Source: Actinomycetota bacterium
GTDB taxonomy: Bacteria; Actinomycetota; Actinomycetes; S36-B12
Reading direction: 5' to 3'
DNA: 64,000 bases
Assembly (NCBI GenBank): GCA_016717115.1
Contig: JADKGE010000011.1
Coordinates: forward strand, 69,907-133,906
In this document: one piece after another, positions 38,112 through 47,152 of the stretch
How the letters are laid out: each line of letters begins with the position of its first letter
Numbering within the stretch: position 1 is the stretch's first letter
Position numbers and translations under genes: made by a program
The notes under the pieces: model-generated
Database searches by the model: none
The model's input: the letters and a program-made list of their open reading frames with translations, nothing else
What the model was told of the DNA's origin: nothing

Positions 38112-38139
38112 TTGTAACACATTCGAAAGTGTCTAAGGT
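38112..38139 (+). promoter_or_regulatory. Candidate promoter with palindromic operator for the pyrimidine operon
   Basis: TTGTAA (38112-38117) and TAAGGT (38134-38139) are spaced 16 bases and resemble -35/-10 elements. The spacer region is occupied by ACACATTCGAAAGTGT (38117-38132), a palindrome matching itself at 14 of 16 positions. It sits between the divergent MocR gene and the beta-ureidopropionase gene. Assignment is by pattern only. Confidence 0.4.
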
Positions 38140-38210
38140 CAAGAATCACAAAAGGCGCAGTCCCACCCACGATGCCGCTCCCACGAGCGTGCGACCAGAA
38201 GGAGGAACGC

Positions 38211-39047
38211 ATGACCGTCGTACGCGCGGCACTGGTGCAGACCAACTGGACAGGTGACAAGGAGTCGATGATCGTCGCCCACGAGCAGTACGCCCGCGAG
38301 GCGGCCGCCGCCGGCGCCCAGGTGATCTGCTTCCAGGAGCTCTTCTACGGACCGTACTTCTGCCAGGTGCAGGACAAGCAGTACTACGAGTATGCGGAGT
38401 CCATCCCCGGACCCACCACCGAGCGCTTCCAGTCCCTGGCGAAGGAGCTCGGCCTGGTGATGATCCTGCCGATGTACGAGCAGGAGCAGCCCGGAGTCCT
38501 CTACAACACTGCGGCGGTCGTCGACTCGGACGGCACCTACCTCGGCAAGTACCGCAAGCAGCACATCCCCCACGTCAACGGCTTCTGGGAGAAGTTCTAC
38601 TTCCGCCCCGGCAACGGCGGCTACCCGGTCTTCGACACCGCGGTGGGCAAGATCGGCGTCTACATCTGCTACGACCGGCACTTCCCGGAGGGCTGGCGGG
38701 CACTCGGCCTCAACGGTGCGCAGATCGTCTTCAACCCGTCGGCCACCTCCCGCGGGCTCTCCCAGTACCTGTGGAGCATCGAGCAGCCGGCCGCGGCCGT
38801 GGCCAACGAGTACTACGTCGGCGCGATCAACCGGGTCGGCATCGAGGACCTCGGAGAGGACGACTTCTACGGACAGTCCTACTTCATCGATCCCGAGGGC
38901 AACTACGTCGGCGAGAAGGGCGACCCGTACAAGCCCGAACTGATCATTCGCGACCTCGACATGGACCTGCTCACCGAGGTTCGCAACCGCTGGCAGTTCT
39001 ACCGTGACCGCCGACCGGATGCCTACGACGACCTGGTCCGGCCCTAG
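38211..39047 (+). CDS. Beta-ureidopropionase / N-carbamoyl amide hydrolase
   Basis: Nitrilase-superfamily amidohydrolase, likely hydrolysing N-carbamoyl-beta-alanine to beta-alanine, CO2 and ammonia. The 278-residue product has the catalytic triad Glu (CFQELFYGPYF), Lys (YRKQHIPHV) and Cys (YICYDRHFPEGWR). ATG 38211 follows AGGAGG. The dihydropyrimidinase gene lies 15 bases downstream, which supports the pyrimidine/hydantoin pathway. Confidence 0.9.
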   Translation: MTVVRAALVQTNWTGDKESMIVAHEQYAREAAAAGAQVICFQELFYGPYFCQVQDKQYYEYAESIPGPTTERFQSLAKELGLVMILPMYEQEQPGVLYNTAAVVDSDGTYLGKYRKQHIPHVNGFWEKFYFRPGNGGYPVFDTAVGKIGVYICYDRHFPEGWRALGLNGAQIVFNPSATSRGLSQYLWSIEQPAAAVANEYYVGAINRVGIEDLGEDDFYGQSYFIDPEGNYVGEKGDPYKPELIIRDLDMDLLTEVRNRWQFYRDRRPDAYDDLVRP

Positions 39048-39062
39048 AACAGGAGGCACTCC

Positions 39063-40481
39063 ATGACGATTCTCATCAAGAACGGCAACGTCGTCTCACC
39101 GCAGGGCACCATCGCGGCCGACGTGCTCATCGACGGCGAGCGCATCGTGGCCATCATGGCGCCCGGCGAGACCCGACTCGGCTCGAACCTGGAGTCCGAG
39201 GCCGAGCGGGTGATCGATGCGTCCGGCAAGTACGTGATCCCGGGGGGCATCGATCCGCACACCCACATGGAACTGCCCTTCGGTGGGACGTTCGCGTCGG
39301 ACACGTTCGAGACGGGCACTCGGGCGGCCGCATGGGGTGGAACCACGACCATCATCGACTTCGCCGTTCAGGTGCAGGGCGCACGGGTCCAGGACGGGCT
39401 GGCCGCATGGCATGCCAAGGCCGCCGGCAACTGCCACATCGACTACGGCTTCCACCAGATCGTCGGCGGAGTCGACGACGACTCGCTGAAGGCGATGGAC
39501 GAGCTCGTGAACGAGGGCGTGACCAGCTTCAAGCTGTTCATGGCGTATCCGGGCGTCTTCTACAGCGACGACGGACAGATCCTCAAGGCAATGCAGACCG
39601 CGTCCGCCAACGGCTCGATGATCATGATGCACGCCGAGAACGGGATGGCCATCGATGTCCTCGTCGCGCAGGCGCTGGCCGAGGGCAAGACCGATCCCCG
39701 CTACCACTCGCTCACGCGTCCGTGGGAGACCGAGGCGGAGGCCACCAACCGCGCGATCATGCTCGCCCGACTGACCGGCGCCCCCCTCTACATCGTGCAC
39801 ATGTCCGCCAAGCAGGCGGTCGCGGTGCTCCAGGGCGCGAAGGACGAGGGCTGGAACGTGTTCGGGGAGACCTGCCCCCAGTACCTGTACCTGTCCCTGG
39901 AGGACCACCTGTCCCAGCCCGGCTTCGAGGGGGCGAAGTGGGTCTGCTCGACCCCGCTGCGTGCGAAGGCCGAGCATCATCAGGACGAGCTCTGGCGCTA
40001 CCTGCGCACGAACGACCTGTCGATCGTCAGCACCGACCACTGTCCCTTCTGCTTCAAGGAGCAGAAGGAGCTCGGCGTCGGCAACTTCTCCAAGATCCCC
40101 AATGGCATCGGCTCTGTCGAGCACCGGATGGACCTCATCTACCAGGGCGTGGTCGACGGCAGGATCACCCTCGAGCGCTGGGTCGAACTGTGCTCGACGA
40201 CCCCCGCGCGGATGTTCGGCCTCTACCCGCAGAAGGGCGTCATCGCACCGGGATCGGATGCCGACATCGTCATCTACGACCCCTCGGGTCGAACCGAGAT
40301 CGGCCTCAACAAGACGCATCACATGAACATGGATCACTCAGCCTGGAAGAACTTCGACATCGACGGCCACGTCGATACGGTAATCTCGCGCGGCACTGTC
40401 GTAGTCGATGACAACGAGTACCTGGGTACCAAGGGCCACGGCCGGTACCTGCGACGCGGGCTGTCGCAGTACCTCATCTGA
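39063..40481 (+). CDS. hydA: Dihydropyrimidinase (hydantoinase)
   Basis: Zinc amidohydrolase that opens dihydrouracil, dihydrothymine or hydantoins. The 472-residue product has the metal site HTHMELPFGGT near residue 60, the carboxylated-lysine region TSFKLFMAYPG, histidines in MMHAENG and IVHMSAKQA, and the Asp in STDHCPF. This is the step before beta-ureidopropionase. It ends just before a strong hairpin. Confidence 0.94.
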   Translation: MTILIKNGNVVSPQGTIAADVLIDGERIVAIMAPGETRLGSNLESEAERVIDASGKYVIPGGIDPHTHMELPFGGTFASDTFETGTRAAAWGGTTTIIDFAVQVQGARVQDGLAAWHAKAAGNCHIDYGFHQIVGGVDDDSLKAMDELVNEGVTSFKLFMAYPGVFYSDDGQILKAMQTASANGSMIMMHAENGMAIDVLVAQALAEGKTDPRYHSLTRPWETEAEATNRAIMLARLTGAPLYIVHMSAKQAVAVLQGAKDEGWNVFGETCPQYLYLSLEDHLSQPGFEGAKWVCSTPLRAKAEHHQDELWRYLRTNDLSIVSTDHCPFCFKEQKELGVGNFSKIPNGIGSVEHRMDLIYQGVVDGRITLERWVELCSTTPARMFGLYPQKGVIAPGSDADIVIYDPSGRTEIGLNKTHHMNMDHSAWKNFDIDGHVDTVISRGTVVVDDNEYLGTKGHGRYLRRGLSQYLI

Positions 40482-40490
40482 CGCACCTAC

Positions 40491-40520
40491 GGGATGGGCG
40501 CCCTGCGGGGTGCCCATCCC
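40491..40520 (+). terminator. Rho-independent-type hairpin after hydA
   Basis: GGGATGGGC pairs with GCCCATCCC, and the stem continues inward (GCCC with GGGT) to a TGCG tetraloop, giving about 13 pairs starting nine bases after the hydA stop. No T-run follows, which is common in high-G+C actinobacteria. It may attenuate rather than stop transcription into the next gene. Confidence 0.65.
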
Positions 40521-40573
40521 CCTCCCATTTGCACTGACCCTCGCATCGAGCCATCGAGATCGGAGTACACGCC

Positions 40574-42060
40574 GTGCGCACCATCGACCACTGGATCAAC
40601 GGATCCCTCGTTCCGTCGACGTCCGGAATCACCGGCCCCGTCTTCAACCCTGCCACCGGGGAGCAGCAGGCGGCGGTCGGCCTGGCATCGGTCGCCGAGG
40701 TCGATCTGGCGGTCGCCGCAGCGAAGGCGGCGTTCCCGGACTGGCGGGCCGCGTCGTTGTCCCGCCGCGCCGAGGTCATGTTCCGATTCCGGGAGCTCGT
40801 GGTCTCGCACCGGCAGGAGATCGCAGAGCTGGTGTCCATCGAGCACGGCAAGGTGCCCAGCGACGCGGCCGGCGAGCTGGCCCGGGGAATCGAGAACATC
40901 GAGTTCGCCTGCGGCATACCGGCGATGCTGAAGGGCGGCTACTCCGAGGGCGTCTCCGGCGGGGTCGACGTGTACTCGATCAAGCAGCCCCTCGGGGTCG
41001 TGGCTGGCATCACGCCCTTCAACTTCCCGGCCATGGTGCCGATGTGGATGTTCGCCAATGCCATCGCGACGGGCAACACCTTCATCCTCAAGCCGAGTGA
41101 GAAGGATCCGTCCGTGGCGCTGCTGCTGGCCGACCTGCTCAAGCAGGCAGGACTGCCGGACGGCGTCTTCAACGTGGTCCAGGGCGACAAGACCGCGGTC
41201 GACCGGATCCTTGAGCACCCCGACATCGAAGCGGTCAGCTTCGTCGGCTCGACCCTATCGCCAAGTACATCTACGCCACCGGAACGGCCAACGGCAAGCG
41301 CGTGCAGGCCCTCGGCGGCGCCAAGAACCACATGGTCGTCCTGCCCGATGCCGACATCAACATGGCTGCCGACGCGGCTGTCAGCGCGGCCTACGGATCG
41401 GCGGGAGAGCGCTGCATGGCCATCTCGGTCGTCGTTGCCGTCGGCGGCGTGGGCGACCGGCTGATCGACGCGGTCACCGAGCGGCTGCCCAAGCTCAAGG
41501 TCGGGCCGGGCACAGACCCCAACGCGGAGATGGGCCCCCTCATCACGAGGGAGCACCGCGACAAGGTGGCGTCCTACCTCGAGGGCGCTCCGGCCGAGGG
41601 GGCCACCGTGGTGGTCGACGGTCGCGACGCCGACCTTCCCGCGGCCGGCTTCTTCCTGGGCGTGTCCCTCATCGACAACGTCACGCCGGGGATGAAGTCC
41701 TACGACGACGAGATCTTCGGCCCGGTCCTGTCGGTCGTGCGCGTCGATACCTACGACGAGGCGGTCGATCTGATCAACCGTCACCAGTACGGCAACGGCA
41801 CGGCGATCTTCACCCGCGACGGGGGCGCCGCGAAGCAGTTCCAGTACGACATCAAGGTCGGGATGGTCGGGATCAACGTCCCGATCCCCGTCCCGGTGGC
41901 CTACTACAGCTTCGGCGGCTGGAAGGCGTCGATCTTCGGCGATGCCAACATCTACGGGCCGGCCGGCGTCGAGTTCTACACGCGTACCAAGACCATCACG
42001 TCGCGCTGGCCCGACCCGGCCACGTCGACGGTCGACCTCGGCTTCCCCCGCACCCGCTGA
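40574..42060 (+). pseudogene. mmsA: (Methyl)malonate-semialdehyde dehydrogenase (frameshifted, probably by sequence error)
   Basis: CoA-acylating aldehyde dehydrogenase turning malonate or methylmalonate semialdehyde into acetyl- or propionyl-CoA, the end of beta-alanine/pyrimidine breakdown. It has ITPFNFPAMVPMWMF, KPSEKDPS and the catalytic Cys in GSAGERCMAIS. The frame breaks at 41253-41255: GGC-TCG-ACC-CTA should be GGC-TCG-ACC-CCN-ATC, so one C is missing; on restoring it the protein is about 495 residues and runs unbroken through GSTPIAKYIYATG. The start is GTG 40574. Confidence 0.88.
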
Positions 42061-42107
42061 CCGACCCGCACCCACCGACCGACAGCCCCACGAGCGAAAG
42101 GCCACCC

Positions 42108-43139
42108 ATGGACATCGGAGTCGTTCTGCAGTGCACGCCGCCGGCCGCGCGAGTGGTCGACCTCGCCAAACGTGCCGAGACCTACGGGTTCTCCTACGTG
42201 TGGACGTTCGACTCGCACATCCTGTGGGAGGAGCCGTACGTCATCTACAGCAAGATCCTCGACGAGACACGCAACGTCATCGTCGGCCCGATGGTGACCA
42301 ATCCGGCAACGCGCGACATCACCGTCACTGCCTCGGTCTTCGCCACCTTGAACGAGATGTACGGCAATCGCACCGTGATCGGGATCGGGCGCGGCGACTC
42401 GGCCGTGCGGGTCACGAACGGCAAGCCCGTCACGGTCGCCGAGCTGCGCCAGGCCGTCCTGGACATCAAGGGGCTGGTCAACGGCGAGGCGATCGAGTAC
42501 AAGGGCAACCACCTGCGACTGCCCTGGGCCGGGCGCAGCCGATCCGACGTGTGGGTCGCGGCCTACGGGCCCAAGGTGCTCGCTCTCGCAGGGGAGGTCG
42601 GCGACGGCTTCATCCTGCAGCTCGCCGACCCCTCGATCGCCGAATGGACGATCAAGGCGGTGAAGGACGCCGCCGAGGCCTCCGGCCGCAATCCCGACGA
42701 CGTCTACGTCTGCGTCGCCGCGCCGGCCTACGTCACGGACGGCTCCGCTGAAGGCCATGCCCACGCCCGCGACCAGCTGCGCTGGTTCGGCGGCATGGTG
42801 GGCAACCACGTGGCCGACATCGTGGCGCGGTACGGCGAGAACGGCGGAGCCGTCCCCCAGGCCCTCACCGACTACATCAAGAACCGTCAGGGCTACGACT
42901 ACAACGAGCACGGGCAGGCGGGCAACACCCACACGGACTTCGTGCCCGACGAGATCGTCGACCGGTTCTGCATCATCGGACCCCCCGAGGCGCACGTCGA
43001 GCGCCTCAAGGAGCTCCAGGCGCTGGGCGTGAACCAGTTCGCCCTGTACCTCCAGCACGACGACAAGGACCACACGCTGGCTCAGTACGGCGAGCGGGTC
43101 ATCCCCGCCGTCCAGGAGCACCTCCGGGCGACCAGTTGA
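42108..43139 (+). CDS. LLM-class flavin/F420-dependent oxidoreductase
   Basis: A 343-residue luciferase-like TIM-barrel protein. It has MDIGVVLQCTPPAARVV-type N-terminus (key: DLAKRAETYGFSYVWTFDSH), TVIGIGRGDSAVR and PEAHVERLKEL. It resembles the LLM subfamily often found beside hydantoinase genes (the CPS_4043-like group, from memory). RutA, a uracil-ring-opening enzyme, is a more distant LLM relative. Whether it uses F420 or FMN, and which pyrimidine step it serves, is not shown. No dihydropyrimidine dehydrogenase gene is visible nearby. Confidence 0.85.
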   Translation: MDIGVVLQCTPPAARVVDLAKRAETYGFSYVWTFDSHILWEEPYVIYSKILDETRNVIVGPMVTNPATRDITVTASVFATLNEMYGNRTVIGIGRGDSAVRVTNGKPVTVAELRQAVLDIKGLVNGEAIEYKGNHLRLPWAGRSRSDVWVAAYGPKVLALAGEVGDGFILQLADPSIAEWTIKAVKDAAEASGRNPDDVYVCVAAPAYVTDGSAEGHAHARDQLRWFGGMVGNHVADIVARYGENGGAVPQALTDYIKNRQGYDYNEHGQAGNTHTDFVPDEIVDRFCIIGPPEAHVERLKELQALGVNQFALYLQHDDKDHTLAQYGERVIPAVQEHLRATS

Positions 43140-43190
43140 TCCCCGTCCGGACGATGGCGGGAACGCGTGCGTAATGGGGGCGAAACGTCC

Positions 43191-44111
43191 GTGACCGAAG
43201 ATGTCGCCGTGGCAGCCGCGAGACCCGTTCGCCCTCACCGGCAGAGCACTGTCGTGCGCCGCCTCAAACGGGGCGCTCTCGGCGTCATGTGGGCACTGGG
43301 CGGCGTCCTGATCAGCGTCCTGATGTGGGAGCTGGTGAAGTGGCTCGGCGGCGTCATCAGCCTCCCCATGAACACGTCGGACTCCGCCATGCCGCATGTG
43401 TGGACGATGATCGGCGGGGTCGGCCAGCCCGAGGTCCGCGGCTCCGAGACCACGGTCCTGGAGGCGGTGGTCGCTGCCTCGGCCTACTCGCTTCTCATCG
43501 CCCTCGGCGGATTCATCATCGGCGTCTCGGTCGGACTGCTGCTGGCCATCGTCATGCAGCGCTTCGCCTTCATGGAACGCGGGCTGCTGCCCTTCGTGAT
43601 CGCGTCGCAGACGGTCCCGCTCATCGCCCTGGCGCCCCTCATCACGGGTATCGGCAACCGCATCAGCGTCGGCCCCGTCCAGTGGAACACGACCTACTCC
43701 GTCATGTTCATCGCCGCGTATCTGGCCTTCTTCCCACTGAGCGTGGGCGCCTTGCGTGGCTTGCAGGCCCCTACCGCCACCGCGCTCGAGCTGATGAGGT
43801 CGTACGCCGCCACGGAGCGGGCCATCTTGTTCAAGCTGCGCTTCCCCGCCTCGCTGCCGTATCTCGTTCCCGCCATGAAGGTCTCGGCCGCCGCCGCGGT
43901 CGTCGGCACGGTGGTCGCCGAGATCTCCACCGGCGTCAAGGGCGGCATCGGGCGCCTCATCGTCGAGTACGCACGCGAGGCGACGGCGCAGCCCGCCAAG
44001 GTCTACGTCGCCGTCTTCGGGGCGATCTGCATGGGCCTGATCGCCGCCGCCATCGTCACCGCCCTCGACGTCTACCTGACGAGGAACCTCCCCAAGGAGA
44101 GCCGCGCATGA
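43191..44111 (+). CDS. ABC transporter permease (SsuC/ThiX type)
   Basis: A 306-residue BPD-type permease with about six membrane segments and the EAA-like loop ELMRSYAATERAILFKLRFPASLPY (core SYAATERAILFKLRFP). GTG 43191 is preferred over GTG 43167 because a G-rich RBS lies upstream of it. It is translationally coupled to the ATPase gene (ATGA). With a second permease and an NMT1-type binding protein it forms a pyrimidine-like precursor importer; the substrate is inferred from context. Confidence 0.88.
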   Translation: MTEDVAVAAARPVRPHRQSTVVRRLKRGALGVMWALGGVLISVLMWELVKWLGGVISLPMNTSDSAMPHVWTMIGGVGQPEVRGSETTVLEAVVAASAYSLLIALGGFIIGVSVGLLLAIVMQRFAFMERGLLPFVIASQTVPLIALAPLITGIGNRISVGPVQWNTTYSVMFIAAYLAFFPLSVGALRGLQAPTATALELMRSYAATERAILFKLRFPASLPYLVPAMKVSAAAAVVGTVVAEISTGVKGGIGRLIVEYAREATAQPAKVYVAVFGAICMGLIAAAIVTALDVYLTRNLPKESRA

Positions 44112-44941
44112 GCATTGAGCCGACCGGCGAAGCGACCACGACCGAGGTCGCCGTGCGCGCCGAGGGGGTCTGGAAGGTCTTCAACCCCGGACTCGCCAAC
44201 GAGGTCACGGCGCTGCAGGAGATCGACCTGACGGTCACGCGCGGTGAGTTCGTCTCGCTCATCGGCCCATCGGGCTGCGGCAAGAGCACTCTGCTTCGGG
44301 TCATCGCCGACCTCACCCACGCCACCCAGGGAGCAATCCAGGTGGCCGGGATGACGGCGGCGCAGGCACGCGAGGACCAGCGCTACGGCATGGCCTTCCA
44401 GCAGGCCGCCCTCTTCGACTGGCGGACGGTGCGGCGCAACGTCGAGCTCCCCCTCGAGCTCCAGGGCTGGTCGAAGGACAAGCGTCGGGTCAGAGCCATG
44501 GAGCTGCTGGAGATGGTGCAGCTGGCGGACTTCGCAGAGCACCGGCCCTGGGAGCTCTCCGGAGGCATGCAGCAGCGCGTGGCCATCGCTCGTTCCCTGG
44601 CCGTCGATCCCCCGCTGCTGCTCATGGACGAGCCGTTCGGCGCCCTGGACGAGATGACCCGTGAGCGCATGCAGAACGAGCTTCTCCGTATCCGCGAGGA
44701 GACGGGCAAGTCCATCATCTTCGTCACCCACTCCATCCCCGAGGCGGTGTACCTGTCCGATCGCGTCGTGGTCATGTCCGCGCGGCCCGGACGCATCACC
44801 GACGTGATCTCCGTCAACCTCGGGCAGCGCAACGAGGACACGCGCGAGGCGGAGGTCTTCTTCGAGTCCGTCACGGCGGTGCGCGAAGCGCTGCGCGGCC
44901 GGACGAGCGGTGCGGTGCGGTCCCGTGTCGGGGAGGTCTGA
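44108..44941 (+). CDS. ABC transporter ATP-binding protein (SsuB/ThiZ type)
   Basis: A 277-residue ATPase with Walker A GPSGCGKST, Q-loop MAFQQAALFDWRTV, signature ELSGGMQQRVAIARSL, Walker B LLLMDEPFGALD and switch THSIPEAVYLSDRV. The FDWRTV after the Q-loop is typical of nitrate/sulfonate/taurine-type importers. Its ATG overlaps the first permease stop, and its stop overlaps the second permease start. Confidence 0.93.
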   Translation: MSIEPTGEATTTEVAVRAEGVWKVFNPGLANEVTALQEIDLTVTRGEFVSLIGPSGCGKSTLLRVIADLTHATQGAIQVAGMTAAQAREDQRYGMAFQQAALFDWRTVRRNVELPLELQGWSKDKRRVRAMELLEMVQLADFAEHRPWELSGGMQQRVAIARSLAVDPPLLLMDEPFGALDEMTRERMQNELLRIREETGKSIIFVTHSIPEAVYLSDRVVVMSARPGRITDVISVNLGQRNEDTREAEVFFESVTAVREALRGRTSGAVRSRVGEV

Positions 44942-45711
44942 TGGGCCAGCGCCTGCGGTCGGTGTGGCCCCCGGTCCTCATCGCGGTCGTCCTGCTGGCG
45001 GCCTGGCAGCTCCTGGTCGTCATCCAGGACATCAAGCCCTACCTCCTGCCGGCACCCAGCCTGATCGCGAGCAACTTCTTCTCGGATGTCGGCCTGATGT
45101 GGGCCGCCGCCCTGTACACGGGCACGACCGCTCTGCTCGGACTCATGTTCGGCACGGTCCTGGGGATCCTGGCCGCGCTGCTCGCCCAGCGGTTCGTCGT
45201 CGTTAACAATCTGGTCACGCCGCTTGCCGCGGGCCTTGCGGCTGTGCCCATCATTGCCCTGACCCCGCTTCTCAACAACATGTTCAACATCACGAGCCGC
45301 ACTCCCCGGGTGCTGGTGACGGTGATCATCGTGTTCTTCCCGATGTTCGTCAACGTCACTCGCGGACTCATCCAGGTGCAGCCCGTCCAGTTGGAGTTGA
45401 TGCGCTCGATGAACGCCAGGCCTCGCACGGTGCTGCGCGCGCTGCGCGTCCCGAACGCCATCCCCTTCTTCTTCACCGGCCTGAAGATCGCCGCACCACT
45501 GGCCGTCATCGCGGCTCTGGTCGCGGAGTACTTCGGCGGACCGCAGTCGGGTCTGGGCAGCCGGATCACGTCGGCTGCCGCGAACACGGCTTACGGAAGG
45601 GCCTGGGCGTACGTCGTCGCGTCGATCATCCTGGGGCTGCTGTTCTACCTGACCGTGCTGGCCCTCGAACGCTGGACGGCTCCGTGGACGAGCCGCAGCC
45701 ACCACAACTGA
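44941..45711 (+). CDS. ABC transporter permease, second subunit
   Basis: A 256-residue permease paired with the one at 43191. It has AAWQLLVVIQDIKPYLLPAP near the start, six membrane segments and the loop ELMRSMNARPRTVLRALRVPNAIPFF (core MNARPRTVLRALRVP). Two different permease genes suggest a heterodimeric channel. The start overlaps the ATPase stop by one base. Confidence 0.9.
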   Translation: MGQRLRSVWPPVLIAVVLLAAWQLLVVIQDIKPYLLPAPSLIASNFFSDVGLMWAAALYTGTTALLGLMFGTVLGILAALLAQRFVVVNNLVTPLAAGLAAVPIIALTPLLNNMFNITSRTPRVLVTVIIVFFPMFVNVTRGLIQVQPVQLELMRSMNARPRTVLRALRVPNAIPFFFTGLKIAAPLAVIAALVAEYFGGPQSGLGSRITSAAANTAYGRAWAYVVASIILGLLFYLTVLALERWTAPWTSRSHHN

Positions 45712-45762
45712 ACGCCGGACTCCACAACCCCACACAGGTAACAACCATCAATAGGAGGAAGT

Positions 45763-47004
45763 ATGCGTCACATCGCACGCAGTCGATGGGGGGCCCTCAC
45801 GGGCGTCGCCGTCGTGGGTGCCCTTGCCCTGTCCGCATGTAGCAGCAGTAGCACGTCGTCCGAGACATCGGCCGCGGCTCCGGCATCGTCTGCTGCCGCG
45901 TCGGCAGCGGCGTCGACCGCCGCCTCCGAGTCGGCTGCCCCGGCCTCGTCCGCTGCGGCCGAGGCATGCGCAGAGCTGACGCCGGTCAGCCTGCAGCTCC
46001 AGTGGTTCGTCCAGGCCCAGTTCGGCGGGTACTACGCCGCCAAGGACAAGGGCTTCTACGAGGCCAACTGCCTCGACGTGACCATCCTCGAGGGCGGTGT
46101 CGACATCGTCCCGCAGACGGTCCTTGCCCAAGGTGGCGCCGACTTCGCGATCTCCTGGGTGCCCAAGGCCCTGGCCTCGCGCGAGCAGGGCGCTCTCATC
46201 ACCAACGTGGCACAGGTGTTCCAGCGCTCTGGCACGCTGCAGGTGTCGTTCGCTGACAAGAACATCACGACAGCGGCGGACTTCAAGGGCAAGAAGATCG
46301 GCAACTGGGGCTTCGGCAACGAGTACGAGATCTTCGCCGCGATCACCAAGGCAGGGCTCGATCCCGCAGCCGACGTCGAGCTCGTCGGCCAGCAGTTCGA
46401 CATGCAGGCACTCCTCAACGGCGAGATCGATGCCGCCGAGGCGATGACCTACAACGAGTATGCGCAGGTCCTCGAGGCCAAGAACCCCGACACCGGTGAG
46501 CTGTACAAGCCTGAGGACTTCAACGTCGTCAACTACAACGACGAGGGTGTCGCGATGTACCAGGACGCCATCTGGGCCTCGGAGGAGCGGCTCGCCGACC
46601 CGGCGTACCAGGACGCGACGCAGCGCTTCGTGCAGGCGTCCCTCGAGGGCTGGATCTACTGCCGGGACAACGCGCAGGAGTGCGCCGACATCATCACGGC
46701 GAACGGATCGAAGCTCGGCGCCAGCCACCAGCTGTGGATGATGAACGAGGTCAACAAGCTGATCTGGCCCTCGCCTCTCGGCGTCGGCGTCCTCGATCCT
46801 GCCCTGTACGCGCAGACCGTCAATGTGGCCCTGAACACCAAGAACCTCGAGGGCGCAACGGTCATTACGGCCGAGCCGGCCGCCGAGGCGTTCACCACCC
46901 AGTTCGCCGAGGCGGCGAATGCGGCTCTGACGGCTCAGGGGCTCAACACGACCGGCGACGCGTTCGCGCCGATCGAGGTCACCCTCAACGAGGGCGGCAA
47001 CTAG
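45763..47004 (+). CDS. NMT1/THI5-like substrate-binding lipoprotein
   Basis: A 413-residue binding protein. A signal peptide ends in a lipobox (ALSAC near residue 26), followed by a Ser/Ala-rich tether (residues about 27-66). The body is NMT1/THI5-like: SLQLQWFVQAQFGGYYAAKDKGFYE (core QWFVQAQFGGYYAA), GNWGFGNEYE, and the DEGVAMYQDAIWAS region. Relatives bind pyrimidine thiamine precursors, riboflavin or other pyrimidine-like ligands. It follows an AGGAGGAAGT RBS and ends before a strong terminator. Confidence 0.9.
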   Translation: MRHIARSRWGALTGVAVVGALALSACSSSSTSSETSAAAPASSAAASAAASTAASESAAPASSAAAEACAELTPVSLQLQWFVQAQFGGYYAAKDKGFYEANCLDVTILEGGVDIVPQTVLAQGGADFAISWVPKALASREQGALITNVAQVFQRSGTLQVSFADKNITTAADFKGKKIGNWGFGNEYEIFAAITKAGLDPAADVELVGQQFDMQALLNGEIDAAEAMTYNEYAQVLEAKNPDTGELYKPEDFNVVNYNDEGVAMYQDAIWASEERLADPAYQDATQRFVQASLEGWIYCRDNAQECADIITANGSKLGASHQLWMMNEVNKLIWPSPLGVGVLDPALYAQTVNVALNTKNLEGATVITAEPAAEAFTTQFAEAANAALTAQGLNTTGDAFAPIEVTLNEGGN

Positions 47005-47019
47005 CACCGACAGAGCAAG

Positions 47020-47054
47020 GAGAACGGCCCGGGCCACAGGCCCGGGCCGTTCTC
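47020..47054 (+). terminator. Strong intrinsic-type terminator after the ABC operon
   Basis: A perfect 16-pair stem (GAGAACGGCCCGGGCC and its complement) with a three-base ACA loop begins 16 bases after the binding-protein stop. No T-run follows. It ends the plus-strand operon facing the convergent SSADH gene. Confidence 0.85.
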
Positions 47055-47065
47055 ATCTGCCGCCC

Positions 47066-47129
47066 CGTCGAGTGGTGAGTTGTCGGGGAGACCGAGCCCC
47101 CGGATTGCCCGACGTCTCACCACTCGACG
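47066..47129. repeat. Long inverted repeat between convergent genes
   Basis: CGTCGAGTGGTGAG (47066-47079) and CTCACCACTCGACG (47116-47129) are perfect 14-base arms. After a two-base mismatch the pairing continues with GTCGGG (47082-47087) and CCCGAC (47108-47113), leaving a 20-base loop. It could be a bidirectional terminator or one copy of a dispersed palindromic repeat. Confidence 0.75.
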
Positions 47130-47152
47130 AGGGGAACTCGGCGCTGCCGCCC

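Noticed and set aside
45712..45762. Possible thiamine riboswitch near the NMT1-type transporter
   Set aside because: The gap before the binding-protein gene is about 50 bases and lacks TPP-riboswitch core sequences; none was seen upstream of 43191 either.
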